Shown piece by piece: positions 1 through 13,200 of a DNA stretch of 64,000 nucleotides. Source of the DNA: Proales similis (lineage: Eukaryota; Rotifera; Eurotatoria; Ploima; Proalidae); the NCBI GenBank assembly GCA_019059635.1, contig JAGVRJ010000008.1, positions 310,001-374,000 of the forward strand, in the 5' to 3' direction. A program made the position numbers and the translations under genes. Under the pieces are notes generated by a model, which did no database searches, was not told where the DNA came from, and saw only the letters and a list, made by a program, of their open reading frames with translations. The first letter of the stretch is position 1. Each line of letters begins with the position of its first letter.

Positions 1-10
1 GTCTTTTTAG

Positions 11-2599
11 ATCCAGCTTGAGAATGAAGGAGAAATTCCAGGGCGACGATGAGACCACGGATGACGAGCGAATCGATCCCGACATTGAAAAGTATTTTAA
101 AAAGAAGCGCAAACGAGAAGTAAAAGACGAAGCGGGCGAACGCCTAAAACAGTTGAATCTTGAGAGCGGTGGCGACGACGACGACGACGACCAAGACGAA
201 GAGGACGCTGACGAGCTTGACCAAGAAGAGGACGAAGAAGACAGCGATCAGGAGGAGGAAGAGGAAGAAGACGACCAAGAAAAGCCAGACGAAGCGAATG
301 ATCAAAACGGGTCCGAACAGGGAGGACAAAAGCTGACGCTGAAAATGATCAAGAAATGGCGCAGTGAATTGGAAAACGAAAAGCCGTTCAAGACCATCAA
401 CCTTGTGGTCGAAGCGTTCAGGGCCAGCTTGAACAACATCGTGCCGGACAAGAATAGTCCAGCGTCGATGTTCAGAGTCGAAGGAAACGACCGTGAGTTG
501 CGCGCAAACTGAAGCTGACTGTTCGCTGCTCATCGTTTCGTTTAGTCTTCAATGAGATGGTTCGCTTGTGCATAAAGGATTTATTTCCTTGTCTACTCCG
601 GATCCTAAAACTGGACGCGAGCACCTCAGCCAAGGCCGACAACAAGGCCAAGGGCAAAGACAGCGAACTGAAATTGGCGAGCTCAGGCCAGAATTGGAAA
701 AAGCTGAAGGCGCCCATAAAGTCCTACTTGACGAGCGTGTTGACGGTAAGCGGTTGGCAGCAGCGATCAAGTGTCAGGTCTATTGACGCTTTGCGTCTAG
801 TTCGTGAGCAACGTGAACGAGCCGGAGGTGTTGAATGTTGTTCTGCGCCACGTGAGAGCCCTGGTCGGCTTCTATCTGTGCTTGCCAAAGCAGCTGAAGC
901 TTCTGATCAAAGCGTTGATAAAAATCTGGTCGGAGAACGACGAACGCAGCCGAGTGATCGCGTTCATTTGCCTGCACAAAATAACGAGCAACACGCACGA
1001 GGCCAATCAGGACATGATATTCAAGAATGTCTACTTGTCGTTCGCGCGCAACTCAAAATTCACGTCGATCAACACTCTGCCGCTGATCAGATTCATGCAG
1101 GGCTCGCTGACCGAGTTGTATGCGATTCGACCGCGTCTGGCCTACGAGCACGTGTTTGTCTACATCAGACAACTGGCGGTTCACTTGCGCAACGCGATCA
1201 ATCTCAAAAAGAAGGAAGCGTACCAGGCGGTGTACAACTGGCAGTTTGTGCACTGTCTCGTCTTGTGGAGCAAATTGATGGCCGAGTCGGCAGCCACCGG
1301 CTCTGGCTTCAAAGAGCACCTCTACCCGCTCGTCTTTCCATTGGTCGAGTGCATAATTGGAACCATCAAGTAATTTTTGCTCTATTTCACTTACTGCTTC
1401 ACCGAGAGCCAGCTAATATATTCGCCCATCACAGACTCATTCCGACGCCCAGATACTATCCGCTGCGCTTTCATCTGGTCAACGCGCTGATCACAATCTC
1501 GAACGCGACAAACACGTTCATTCCGATCATACCGCTCATACTCGAAGTGTTCGACATCACAGACTTTAACAAGAAGCACGCGAGCGCCAGCGTCAAGCCC
1601 ATGAACTTCTCCTTTCTGCTCAAAGTGAACAAGCAGCAGCTGCAAGACAAGAGCTTCAAGGACGTGCTCATCGATTTGACCTACGACAATCTGATTCAAC
1701 TACTGCAGCACCAGTCGGCCGATATCGCTTTTCCCGAGCTCGTGCTGCCTCTCAAGATGCGGGTAACTTTTCCCGGTAACACACATCAGACAAACAAGCA
1801 TCTAATCGCCTCATCAGCTCAAGGATTTTGTCAAAAAATGCAAAGTGCCCAACTACTGCAAAGTGATCAAGGGCCTCCTCGACAAAATAGAGGAGGGCAG
1901 CAAGTTCATCGACGAACGCCGCAACAAAGTCACATTTTCAATCCGAGACATCAATGCCGTCGTAAGCTCTCTCTCTCTCTCTCTCTCTTCCAAACTCTTG
2001 CCCAACTCGTTCGATGATGATAATGATTGTCACTAATTGGATTGCAGGACAACTGGAGCGAGGAGCTGCGCGCTGCTGGCACTCCACTCTCAAAGTGGTA
2101 CGCTCGCTACAAAGTGATGCGAGAACGCGAGCTGATGCAAGAAATCTCCGGCAAAGAGGCGGTTAGTGAACTGAGCACCATTCTGGTGAGGCGGTCTTGT
2201 GATTGTCGCAATTGGTAAAGATAAGTCGAAACGACGTGCCCGTGCGTGAGAAGCTTGTCAGGCCGAGTAATGAGCAGCGAGAGGCCGAAAAGAAGGAGTT
2301 TGGCGAGCTGTTTGTCGACGGCGAGAGCGACACTGACGACGATGACCAACTCATCGACTTTGTGCCCAAGAAGAAGGTTACTTTCAAATCGATCAATCTT
2401 GATCTTATCTTTCCTCTAACTACTTGCTCGTCAAGGTCAATGGAGCCGCCAGCAACTCAGACTCGTAAGTATATTTCAGCAGGCGCATTTAGTCTTTGAA
2501 CTGAAAAACTCGCCTACGAGCAGCAGAATGGAAGAGGACCAACAAGAGAGTGAGGATGAATTTGATCAACTTGACGACGACGACGACGATCAAGAGTGA
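11..2599 (+). CDS. NOC2L: Nucleolar complex protein 2 (NOC2L-like), 5' end missing
   Basis: Noc2 family protein of the nucleolus; in the family it pairs with Noc1 and then Noc3 to move pre-60S ribosomes toward the nucleoplasm. The window opens on an intron acceptor (TTTTTAG), so at least one upstream exon is missing. I join exons 11-492, 546-745, 801-1369, 1435-1762, 1818-1961, 2048-2161, 2221-2376, 2436-2464 and 2524-2599; phases agree at every junction. The N-terminal part is very acidic with runs of Asp and Glu. The core carries family blocks: NSKFTS then LPLIRFMQ, YIRQLAVHLRNA, KEAYQAVYNWQFVHCL, LIPTPRYYPLRFH and FPELVLPLK, then an acidic tail. Introns are 51-86 bp. Exon edges are my inference from homology and GT-AG signals; the family call is secure. 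Confidence 0.93.
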
Positions 2600-2772
2600 T
2601 GAAAATGAAACCAAAATAAAAAAAAACGTCAAAAATTGGCAAAACTAAATCTTGTCTGTCTTTTGGTTGCTTTTAACAGAGGCGACTTTTAACAAGCGAG
2701 TGTTTGTGACTGGGCACCAGATTTTCAAATCTCCCTCTGTGCTTGAGGAAGTGACAATCGTTTTGAAAAGAA

Positions 2773-3489
2773 ATGTACCAGCAGCTGAGCGACGAGTTGC
2801 TCGGCCGTGCTCGACAGTTCGAAGCGGCCGATGTCAACACCAACGACGATCGCGACCGCTTTCTCGACACCTTTCTGGGACAAAATCTGTCTGAGGACAA
2901 ACTAAAGGAGAAGAACGCGCTGCGCGAGCGAATCAAGTACAAACGGCACGAGCTAGAGCGGAGCACCAAACACCTGCGTAAAGACGAGCAGCAGAAAAAG
3001 GGTGACAAGCCAAAGCGGCGTCTGGTCATCAGCTCAAAACTTAAAAAGCAACTGGGCCTGTTTAAATTGGATCGTTCGGTGAAGCTGAATTTCGCCGAGT
3101 ACGAGAAAATGTACGAAATGTGGTGCTCGTACGCCTACACGTGTCTGCTGACACTGTTTCCCAAGAGCGAGAAAAGCTCGCTCAGCGAGGAGCAGCTATT
3201 GAACTGTTTGAAGCAAATTGACTACCACGGCTGCTTGATCAAGATTGTGCGATGCTCAGTGAACAGCCTGGTCGGCTTGGAGGGCATTATTCTGCAAGAT
3301 AAAAAGAATGTGTTTGTTCTGCTTGATCGCTCGGGCCGAGTGAAAATGGTGCCCAAAGCGGGCAGTCTATTTCAATTCGAACTGTTCAATCAATGTTCGT
3401 TCACATTAGTCGGCTCCAACATGTGCTACAGGGCCGAGATGCGGACAACCAAACATGCCAAGTTGAAAAGCAAAAAGTTCATTCTGTAG
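2773..3489 (+). CDS. POP4: Ribonuclease P/MRP protein subunit p29 (POP4)
   Basis: Subunit of RNase P and RNase MRP, which process the 5' ends of tRNAs and rRNA precursors in the nucleus. Single exon of 238 residues, close to the roughly 220 of the human protein. The N-terminal half is charged and probably helical with many KR/DE residues. The C-terminal half is the Sm-like beta-barrel of the Rpp29 family: IVRCSVNSLVGLEG, then IILQDKKNVFVLLDR and VKMVPKAG followed by FQFEL. The ATG is the first in frame and lies only about 170 bp after the NOC2L stop, so the gene is packed head-to-tail with its neighbour. A poly(A) signal follows about 100 bp after the stop. No intron is needed. Confidence 0.94.
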   Translation: MYQQLSDELLGRARQFEAADVNTNDDRDRFLDTFLGQNLSEDKLKEKNALRERIKYKRHELERSTKHLRKDEQQKKGDKPKRRLVISSKLKKQLGLFKLDRSVKLNFAEYEKMYEMWCSYAYTCLLTLFPKSEKSSLSEEQLLNCLKQIDYHGCLIKIVRCSVNSLVGLEGIILQDKKNVFVLLDRSGRVKMVPKAGSLFQFELFNQCSFTLVGSNMCYRAEMRTTKHAKLKSKKFIL

Positions 3490-3590
3490 CGGCCTAGTCA
3501 AGTTTTCTTGAGGAGAAGAATGCAAATCGCAGACTCGGTCCAGCGTTAGCATCGGCAACACTGAATCGAACGAGGCAAAAATTTTCGTAC

Positions 3591-3596
3591 AATAAA
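3591..3596 (+). terminator. Poly(A) signal of POP4
   Basis: AATAAA about 100 bp past the POP4 stop codon and followed by a second AATAAA-like stretch. Gives a short 3' UTR, in keeping with the compact gene spacing here. Confidence 0.6.
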
Positions 3597-3976
3597 TGGA
3601 AATAAAGTGAATGTTATCAGTCAAAGAGAGTTTGCTTTGAGGCAAGACGGGACACAGAGAGGCGACAATCAAACAGACCGGCGTGTTGTAAACTCATTTA
3701 AAGCAACCAAACGGCGACTGGGCCAAATTGCCGAGCGCACTGAGACCAGTAAATATTTATGCTGCCCACCGGTGTGCTTATCTGGGCCCCATCAAAGAGA
3801 CCATTTGACGAAAGGAGAAGGCGGCCGGGTGTAAAGACGACTAGTCCCATTCGACTTCCTCTGTCAGGGCGGGGGGCACGCGCGCGTTGTTCATGAATTA
3901 TTGCGCTGATGACGTTGATTACTACTTCTACAATCATTTTTGACTAAACGAATGGATTTATGCGGGCAGCCGTCAA

Positions 3977-3990
3977 CTAGCCATGGTAAC
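3977..3990 (+). promoter_or_regulatory. Possible X-box (RFX-type site)
   Basis: CTAGCCATGGTAAC resembles the imperfect palindrome bound by RFX factors in ciliary gene promoters (GTTGCCATGGCAAC type). The right half-site GGTAAC fits well; the left half has about two mismatches. It is the only such motif I noticed upstream of rootletin, a ciliary gene, but it lies 3.3 kb before the start codon and could equally belong to an unseen first exon. Confidence 0.35.
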
Positions 3991-6215
3991 GGCTCGTCTC
4001 TTCCTCGGACTTGGCTGTAGCCCGTCAGCTCTCTAGCGTGCGCTTGTCCCTCCCAATCATTCTCTCGTCTGCTCGCTTGTTCGCTCGCGCGTCCATCTAG
4101 CCGACAAGCTGCATAAAATCCACTTTAGCTTGTTGTTGCTTGTAATTGTAATATTGAACTGTGCGAGTCTGATTTGAAAAATAAACATGAGTGGATGTGA
4201 AATGGCTTCTCCTTTTTCTTCATCTCATTTCAAACTGCAAGTTTGCAAGCTAGAAATTCTCACAGCTTCTAGAGCAGCAGAACTGCCACTGCGGCTGCCA
4301 TTTTGTTTTCTTTTCCTCCACCTTTACTCTCTTTGTTTCCTTTTTCTTTCTGTCCACACGCTCTATTCTGGCCTGTTGCGGGCTATTATTCTTTGAATTA
4401 TTCGAATTGGCCAAGTTGGACTCGATCGAACGAGCTGCTAATAACAGTAAAAGCTCATCAGACGCGCGGAAGAGAAGCTCGTCGCCGGCCAATACTTTCT
4501 TTTTGTGAGTGCGCATGTGTTTGTGCTGGCTTTTTAGTTGGTCACAGCGAGAGAATGATTCTGAATGAATTGCAGCCCGATTAAAATCAATAAAAGCGCT
4601 GTTGACTCAGACACTTTCCAAAGTTAAAACACAGAAAGGCCGTTCTCGCCGGCTCGAAGGCCGCGAGCGAGAATTTCGAAGCAGCAGCAGCCGCTCTCCT
4701 CCGCCTTCTCCAGTCGTCGACACGACGGTCGGCGTAGCCGTCGCCGCCTATCCTCTATCATTCATTGGCTGTGTGCGTGTTCGGGGCCGACCTCGTTTTA
4801 ATTTTTTTTTTGTTTTCTACTCTTTGGCTCCTTATTTGCATCTCATTTCAACCAGAACTGACTTAAGCCGCTGTTGCTTATCATCGCTTTGGAGGGCGCA
4901 ATTGACGCTTCTATAAATCGCCGCATGATTGAAAGGTATCCCGACTGGCCCTCATTTGCGCGTTAGATTAACCGCAAGAAGGATTTTCATAAAGCGGGCA
5001 TTCAACTCAAACATGCACTGTTGGCTTCGTCCTCCTCTCAAGCTTCATTTATTCTACTTTTTTTCATTTATTCTCACTTTTTCATTTGTTGAGTTCAATC
5101 ATCATTTGGGGCCCTAAAAAAGTTTACGTTTCCACTTGCTCTCTTCGTCTTTCTTCTCATTTTTCCTTATTTTTCGTTCGGCGCCATTAATCTCATTGCA
5201 AGAGCAAGTTTGTAAAACTCATTTGACTGCGAGGCGAACTAAAAGGCCATTCTCAAATGATCAACGAACGCGATCTCATTCAACAGAGCTTCGTATTTCT
5301 GCTTTCAAAACACGAAACGGTCAGTTTGTGTGCTGAGAGAAGTAGTAGATGATCACGCCTGTGTAAGGTTTCTATTTTCATATTATTCGCGAGAACGTCA
5401 GAAATCGGTGCGACACTGATCAAAATAAAAAAGCAGACGAATTAGGCCGAGAGCCTTTCATTTAGGAGCAGAGGTCGAAACGAAAATAATCGTTTACACT
5501 CTCGTGTGTTGATATGCGTCTCGGTGAGAGCAAATTGATTTGCGGTGCCGCAGCGATTACCCAATAATTAGTTGTATAGTCTGTGGTCATCAGTTCAACT
5601 GAGCTCGTCAACTCGTCGTTGGCGGTTGCAGCGGCAGCAGCAGCGTAATCAGCAGCGTTTGATTTCTTAATTATTTGAATTAGCGTCTTGCATTCTTGTC
5701 CCTTTCGCTTCATTGTGTATATATATTTACGTATATTCAATTCAGACGGAATCAATGGTTATACTCGACGAGGCAATGGGCAGCCAAAATGAGGAGCCGA
5801 AGAGAGACGATGAAGAGTGCGACGCCTCATTGTTTGGTCACTCCTCTGATTGAATTAAGGCATGGCCGAACGAAATGCTCACTGAGCTCCCGTAACGAGG
5901 CGGCAGCTGAAATAGCAGGAGAATAGGCCGACAACGGCCTTTCTAGCAGCTCTCATTTCAAGCACAAATATTGTCATGCAAGGCAAGCGGCACTCGTGAT
6001 CTGCAAATTTAGAATTCAAATATTAACCGAATGCAAATCGAAATGATTGAGATGGGCGGCGTACGCTTGGCACTTGTTTGAATCTGTAGCCAATTGGGTG
6101 CCAGGGCCACCAACACTTTGTTTGAGAGAGAAGGCTCTAGCGAGAGAGAGAGCCAGAGAGAAGGGTTCAAGTATTTGTCGACTCCTTCATTTATTTTAAT
6201 GCGCCCTCCAGAGCT

Positions 6216-6222
6216 TATATAA
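6216..6222 (+). promoter_or_regulatory. TATA-like box upstream of rootletin
   Basis: TATATAA roughly 1.05 kb upstream of the rootletin start codon, in a stretch with no coding potential. Candidate core promoter only; no 5' end data. Confidence 0.3.
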
Positions 6223-7274
6223 TTGAGCGGATCACGCGATTGAACGCAACTTATTCAAGGCGCTACTCGGCACGCTCGCTTCTAATATATCGACCTAGAA
6301 CCCATATGCGCGGACCAACACCCGCACAAACAGAGCGAGTTCTGTTCGACAGGCTTCGGTCGACCTGCGCGACCGGTCGGCTTGTCTTTTCGCCGCCGAC
6401 CATCGCGTAGTGATTCGCGTTGCTAGACAAGCAGTTGGCCGGCATCATTCGCGCTTGTTTTCTTTTCTCATTCGTACCGTTTCTTTCGTCAGTGTATCAG
6501 TCTACGTCTTCAGTTAATTAATGGCCAAGCCATTAGCCAGTCCAGATTGGCACTCGCCGCCCGCTCAATTTCTTCTCTCTCTCTCTCTAAATTTCTTCTC
6601 TTTGCTCACACCCTCGTCTTTGTTCGTCATCTCTGATTAAGTGCCTCGTTCGCATGATTGCATAAAACCCTATTTGCATTCACGGATACAACGATTCGAT
6701 ACGAAATCTGTTATTCTAAGTTGCATTGGCACGCTCTCCTACTTACCTGCCTGCCTGCGTCTGAATGCTTAAGATTTTCTCCTTCTTCTTCGTTCTTCGG
6801 CATGCGTCTTGCGATTGCGCTATAAATTGGCCAAATAATTTTTTCTTTTCCACTCTTCTTAAGCCGCATCCACAAAGAGCGTCCGAACGCAATTAGAGGG
6901 TCTAGTCGAAATTGATTTTAGACTTAAATGAATTTCGAGTTGCCAGCGCGTGTTTATACGCGATGACGGACTAATGCGGTAATTGGCACTCGATGCCAAG
7001 CATCGACTATTTAATTGAGCGCCACGCAAACGCACTTGGCTTAAATTCTTTTCTGGCCGTCGAGACAAAAGTTTGAAATTTTTTCTTCTTTTACAATTTA
7101 GAACAGGCCGAAATTCGCTTTTAGACGCAACTAAAAGCCCAGCAGCAACAGCAGAAGCCGAAAGAGAGCGTGAGCAGGTGAGCGAGACAACTTGCAGACG
7201 GAAAATGGCCTCCTTTCACTTTTTCTGGTTCAAATTTAGCCGCAGATAAACAGTGAACCAGAGCTACCGTGAGC

Positions 7275-10200
7275 ATGGAGAGCAGCGACTTGAAGGAGGA
7301 AAACAAGCTCTTGCAGCAGGAGCTCAACAAGGTCGAGGATCTGCTCGCCTCTGCGCGAGCCGAAAGGGACGAGATAATAATCAAGTACAACGCACTCAAC
7401 GAGAAGGTAACTTGTCACTTTTGCCGCTCACGGCCAGTTGCTAGGCGCCTCTGTTTGTTCCGCCCATCAAAAAAAAACTCACCGGCTCTCTAACCGGCAG
7501 CTAAATGAGAGAGAAGTGTTTGCTTTTGCTTGGCTTGGCGAGCTCTGTGTTTGTATGCAGCCGATCGTCTCACTCAATGCCGACCCATTCTACTCGCCTC
7601 TCTCCATTTACTTCATCACACAATTCGCCATGCCAACCAGTTAACGCGCGTGTGGAACGGTTCCGGCCCAGGCGGCGCTGCAAGTCCGATTGCCTCTAAA
7701 CTTCTCACTTTTTATTTGCTTACTCGAACTATTGCATAACTTTGGCCGTAAAGTGGCACAATAAGTCGATAGCCAGGCCGCCCTCTACCCGTTTCTTTGT
7801 TCATGACTAGGCGTACTCTTGGCCGAGGCCGGGTTCTCTTCAAGAGAGAAATTTGCATTTGCAGTTTACTTTGTCGATTGGATATTTCGCAACTGCACAC
7901 TTAAAACCAAACAACTCTCTTGTTTCATGATTTTTCATTTCTGATTGAGCGCGACAACGCTTTTGTTTGCCCAGTTGCCTTTCCTTTTCAATGTCACTCT
8001 AGCGGCAAGCATTCACGTGCAAAAGAGCAGATCAGATTTTAGTTTAGAGATATATTCTTGTGCCGACCCAAGCAAAAGATGAATCGCCAGGCGTATTCAA
8101 ACAGAATAAGCGAAATGATAGAACAAGTAAAATCAGAGGCTACTAGCAACTAGCTCTTTCATTTATTTTCCTCTTTGCCTCTTGTCGGAAATTTCGATTA
8201 CACCGACACTTGTGTTCGCATTTAAGGTGGAGAACTCCGTGAGAGTGCAAACCGCGGGCTATGTGGATCAGATAAACGAGTACGAAGAGTACATAAGCAC
8301 GACGAGCACGACCACCGGTGCGCCAAACGAAAACCGAGTGCTAGTGCAGCAGATCCTCGAGCTGAGGCGAAGACTGGACGAAGATCATCAAAATTACAAA
8401 CGCAAGCTCCAGCATTACCAGGACAGCCAGCAGAAGCAGGCGCAGTTGGTGTCCAAACTTCAGCAGAAAGTGCTCCAGTACAAGTCGAAATGCAACGAGC
8501 TCGAGCTTGCCATGGAGAGCCGAAACGTCGAGCTAGAACGCATCAGGGTAAAATTTCAAACCGCCACGAGCCAACCAGTAACTTCAAATCAACGCAGAAC
8601 CAGCAAAACCGCAACGATCGCTCCAGAGGCAACGATGATCCGGACGCTGAGGACATGGACTCGTTGCTCGTGCGTCTAGAGGAAGAGCAGCAAAAGTAAA
8701 AAATCGACGCCAAATCGATCACTCTTGTCCAATGCTTTGCTAAACTGTTCACATTTGATAAAAAAAGGAATCTGAACCTTAACCACATAAACATGACCCT
8801 GAGAGAACAGCTGGACCAGGCGACCATCGCCAATCAGAAGCTGTCGCAGGAAATTCAAAAAGTCAACCACGAATGGGTTCGATTGAGAGAGCAGCTGGAG
8901 AACCGCGAGCGCGAATGGAGAGAGGAAGAGAACGTAAAAATCAAGCGCTGTCAAGTCAAATTTGCAGAAAAAAAACTAAAATTTGAATTAAAGTCGTTCA
9001 ACGACTACTTTGGCCAAGAGCACGCCAAGCTGCTCAATTTGTGGCGAACGGTCGTCTCGTTCAGGCGAGTGTTCAACGAGATGAAAGTCTCCACCGAACG
9101 CGACATGCACAAGCTCAAATCGGAGCTCAATCAAGCGACTCGTAACATGCAGAACGCCTGCTTCGGACTCAGTGCGAGCCTAAAAACCAATGAGTCGCAA
9201 TCACAGGTCAGCAGGCAGTTTATTAATTCTGTTTTTCAAGATCAAGTCGAAGCTATTCAAAACGAGAGTGTGCTTTAGGCACCGAGTTCAAGTACAGGTG
9301 TTCTCCACCACTTGGCCAATATTTAACTTGAAAATTGCTCGGGCAATAAGATTGCGCTTGTTAACTTAGACAAACCAAGGCAGCCAGTTCACTCTTTGGT
9401 GCATTTAGTGACAAAAAAATCATTTTTTTTTCATTTAGTTTCTATTTCCATTACTAAACGCCCAATTTGCGCCAGGTCGTATTTGTGTATTGGTCCCGAG
9501 CCAGATGCGTTTTTGTTGTTGTTATTTTCACTATTATTATTTTAGTATTTTTTTCGATGATTTTAGAATTTCGAGGGCTTTAGGGTTAGCGCGCTAGCGT
9601 GGCCATTCGGCAATTGCATAATCTAAGAGCGGTAAAGTGACGCTAGCAGTTTTCAGATCGCTGGCCTCACACTTTTATTGCTGCCCAAACTTGTGCTCAC
9701 GCTTTTTAGCCGGCAAATATAAAAACCTAGGCCACCTAGAATTGTGCCAGTGAGCAAATTTAATTAAAGAAAAAATATACAGAAAAATTAGACGCCGAGA
9801 ATGGAAAAGCGCAATGAAATTGGCCACCAATGAGACATTGCTAAGTGAGTGAGACAGAGAGCAGCGAGCGATGCCACTCGCTCACCCACACACACACACA
9901 CACACACACGCCAGAGAGTAGTAGTAGAAGTAGTAAAGAGAAAAAGCCAATCAAAATGGCATTGTGAGTGAGTGTGTGTTGAAGGAGAGCAAAAAAATAA
10001 TGAAAATAAACCCAAGTCAAAACGGAATCCGTTCTGTAGCCTTAATTAAAGCCTCTCTTTCTCACCGGCTCAATTCAAGTGCAAGTTAGTTGGATTAACC
10101 GCACCGCAGCCAAATAGAGTTGTTGTCATTTTTTGGCAAACTTTAATTTATATAATTTCTGTTGGATGCTTGTTGTGCTTTGCTGATATGCTGCTCCTGG

Positions 10201-13200
10201 TGGCTTTCAATTTATTTTCACTCGTGCCATATTTGTTTACGCTTGTAAGAGTTGCGGCTTTTTCTCTATAATTCGAGTTTTCGATTGCTATTAACTTTAT
10301 ATATATATATGTGTAAAATCTCATGTTCAGCGCCATTTAACGAGCACTAATGAATGCGGCAGGTAGCGAGAGAAAGCAGCCTCTCATGTTCTGCTGACTA
10401 TCAAGAGTCAGCTTGAGCAGAGAGGCCGGCAAATCTCGTTTGTCGAGCATCCTCGCAGCCTTTCAAAAAAAAAAAACTCTCGATCAACTAAGCGGATCTC
10501 TCGTGGCACCTACTACTTACACACACTCACACCAGCTCACTTAATTCGAGGCGTCTCAAAGCGGGCGTATAAATGGCGCGTTTTATTTTCGCTCGTACAT
10601 TCTGCAATTTGCGTGAAAATTTTCTTTTCACTTCGATTTGGACTTGAATTCCTATTGTTTTGTTTGGAACGTATTTTTCACGCATGAATTTGCATTTCAG
10701 ATTCTGCTGGACAGAGAACGGTCGGACAAAATGAGCGTGGAAAATCAGCTAAGCGAGAGAACAAAGGATTTGCACGAGCTGCAGACGCGACTAGAACAAG
10801 AGCGACACCTCAATGCCAGCAAGTAATTCAAATTCTTCTTTTCTTTTTTTTAATCAGCGTTTCGCTTCTCCTCCATTTGATTCTGCTTTCACAACGTTCG
10901 ACGCGATTATTTCACTTCTAATGGATTGTGATCAAAAGTCGCTCGCCAGCAGTCGACAATCAAAATTCTCTCTGTCTTTGTGTGTGTGTGTGCGAGTGTG
11001 TGTCCGCACGTATCCGATTTAATTATTAAGAGACTTTAAATATTGTAACTAGCGGCCAAGCAAAGGCCTCACTCGCGCTCCATGGATACCGATGCTTGGC
11101 TACAAACGACGACGCTTCAATTACTTAACCAAGAAAGGCTTCCGAGACTCTCGTTCATCATCAAGCTCATTCTTCTCCTCACAGCCCTTGTGTGCCCATG
11201 TTTGAATGCTTGCCGTGTATTTAAGCCAACTGTCTCTCTCTCTCTCTCTCTGTGACCCGTTATAGGCTGCTGTTTGGTTTGTAACTTGAGTTCAATCATC
11301 ATCCTCGTCGTCGTTGTCGCCGCAATTCACTCTTTTTTTTTATTATTTTTGCTATTTTCAGCCGCCTTTCATGTAAACCGTCGCTCGCTCATACATTTGC
11401 AGCTTGTGCCGCGTGTTTTCTCGTACTTGTATGGTCCAAGACCTACCAGTAGTCAATCATGAGCTGAACAAGTTTAGTTGGCTAGGCCGGTCGTCTGACA
11501 ACAACAAACAGAATTCAACTTTATTGCATCAATCTGCCGCTCGTGGTTGTTGACTCTCGCTCGTTTGACCGGTTTACTTGCCTGCAAGTTCTTATTCAAT
11601 TCGAACCTTTTCTTTACTCTGGTTGTAGTAATTAAAAATCACAGAATGCGGACCACTTCTTACCTAATTCGAGTCCAAAGTGCGTCGCACTTTTGGGCAT
11701 TTCTCTCTTGATTAGACTCACTTAGACCGTCCTGCTGCATTTCTCTCTTTCTCCGAATCCGACAATCCATTTGCTAAATAATCAAATCCGCTTCATCAAC
11801 TGAATTAATTGAAACCCGCTCGATTAATCGACTGGTCGCAGGAAAGCCTTAGAGGCACTCGTCTGTTGTTGCGTGAGAAGCAAATGCCTCGCACGGTCTT
11901 TTGAATCCCAGCTAGTCTGAAGCTTTCAAGTGAATATATATATACACACCGGCACCACCAGCCATAAATATCTCGATTTCATTCGACCTTATTCAACGTA
12001 GAGTCTGAGATTCGACAAACGACGACTAATCAAACGCTTTTTCAATCTGTTTTGTTCAGAATGCAAGATTTGGTCATTGCGAACGAGCGACTTAAGGCGC
12101 AGCTACAGGAGCGAGATCGACACTTGGCAGCCTACAACCGCTCCGACTTCCAGGTATGATCGCTTGGCTTATAGTTGCCGAATGAACGTGCTAAACGATG
12201 ACGATAGGAGATTGCGCCGAGCGACTTGCCCTCCTCGTTTGAGCAGAGCCGCATCGCTCGTGATATCCAGCGCGAGACCGAGCTGCTCCACTCGCGTTTA
12301 CGCGACATTGCTCAGGCGGTCATAAACGACGATCAAATATTCAGCAATTCGCTTGAAGAAAGACTGAACAGCACGACGTGCCTTAGCCCACGATCGCGCT
12401 CGCCCACCAGGCATCACAGGGGATCGCGGCCGAGCTCTAGAAACGGCTCGCCGTTCGCCGACGCCACCTTCAGCGCTGTTCAGGCTGCGTTGAACAAGCG
12501 CCAACTTCAGGTAAGCGCCTCGTTCGTGCGTCGTCTAATTCTCCCAATTCAGCCCAATGGTCCATCTCTTTGGCTCTTGGTCTCTGTTTGTCTGCGATTG
12601 TGTGTGCGCACGCGTGTGTGTGTGCGGGCGTGATTGTTGATATTTGATTACTCTCCATTGATCTAATCACGCATTGTTTGTTAAAAACAGATTCATGACC
12701 TGAAAACGAAACTTGACAACTCGCGCGAGACCAACGTGAATCTAAAACGTCAAATGGATGAGAACGAGGGCGAACGCAAACGGCTCGAGCAAGTGGCCAA
12801 CGACTTGCGCCTACAACTTGAGAATATGAGGCGATCGGCAGACGAGACGAGCAGAGAGCGAGACCATTCAAAGCAGCAGCTCGAGACGACCAACTACGAA
12901 AAGTCGAATCTGGAAAAAGTGCGCCTCGCCTCTCTAAATCCTTGAACCACAAGTTCGCTGTGTTCGAGCAAGAAGCGCAGAACCAACTGCGCCAGACCAA
13001 GCAATCATACGAGGACGAGATTGAGCGCATCTCGCAGGACCGCGATCAAGAGCGCATTGAAGCGGCTCGTTCCAGAGAGCAGGCGATCATTCAGCTCACC
13101 CAGGAGCGCGACGAGCTGATCAGCAAATACGAGAACGACAAGGCGCATCTGCATCACGAGCTGGCAATGCTGGCCAGCGATCGAGACGCGTCGCTGCTGA

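Larger units (their letters stand above)
3600..7274. other. Long non-coding stretch upstream of rootletin
   Basis: About 3.7 kb with no open frame that looks coding on either strand. It holds pyrimidine-rich runs, short CT and GA repeats (for example around 6130-6170 and 6570-6590), an X-box-like motif near 3980 and a TATA-like site near 6216. The most likely content is the promoter and possibly untranslated 5' exons of rootletin, because the first rootletin coding exon begins right at its right end. Which start site is used cannot be told from the sequence. Short open frames inside (for example on the minus strand at 5462-5755) have no recognisable domain. Confidence 0.5.

Noticed and set aside
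557-2017. A 486-residue open frame crossing several NOC2L exons
   Set aside because: It follows NOC2L only at its start and then runs out of frame through introns; the homologous protein needs the spliced frame.
5462-5755. 97-residue minus-strand open frame upstream of rootletin
   Set aside because: Ala run from a GCAGCA repeat, no domain, no splice partner or poly(A) signal.
9887-9909. CRISPR-like or tandem repeat array
   Set aside because: All repeats in the window are simple microsatellites; there are no repeat-spacer arrays, and the genome is eukaryotic.
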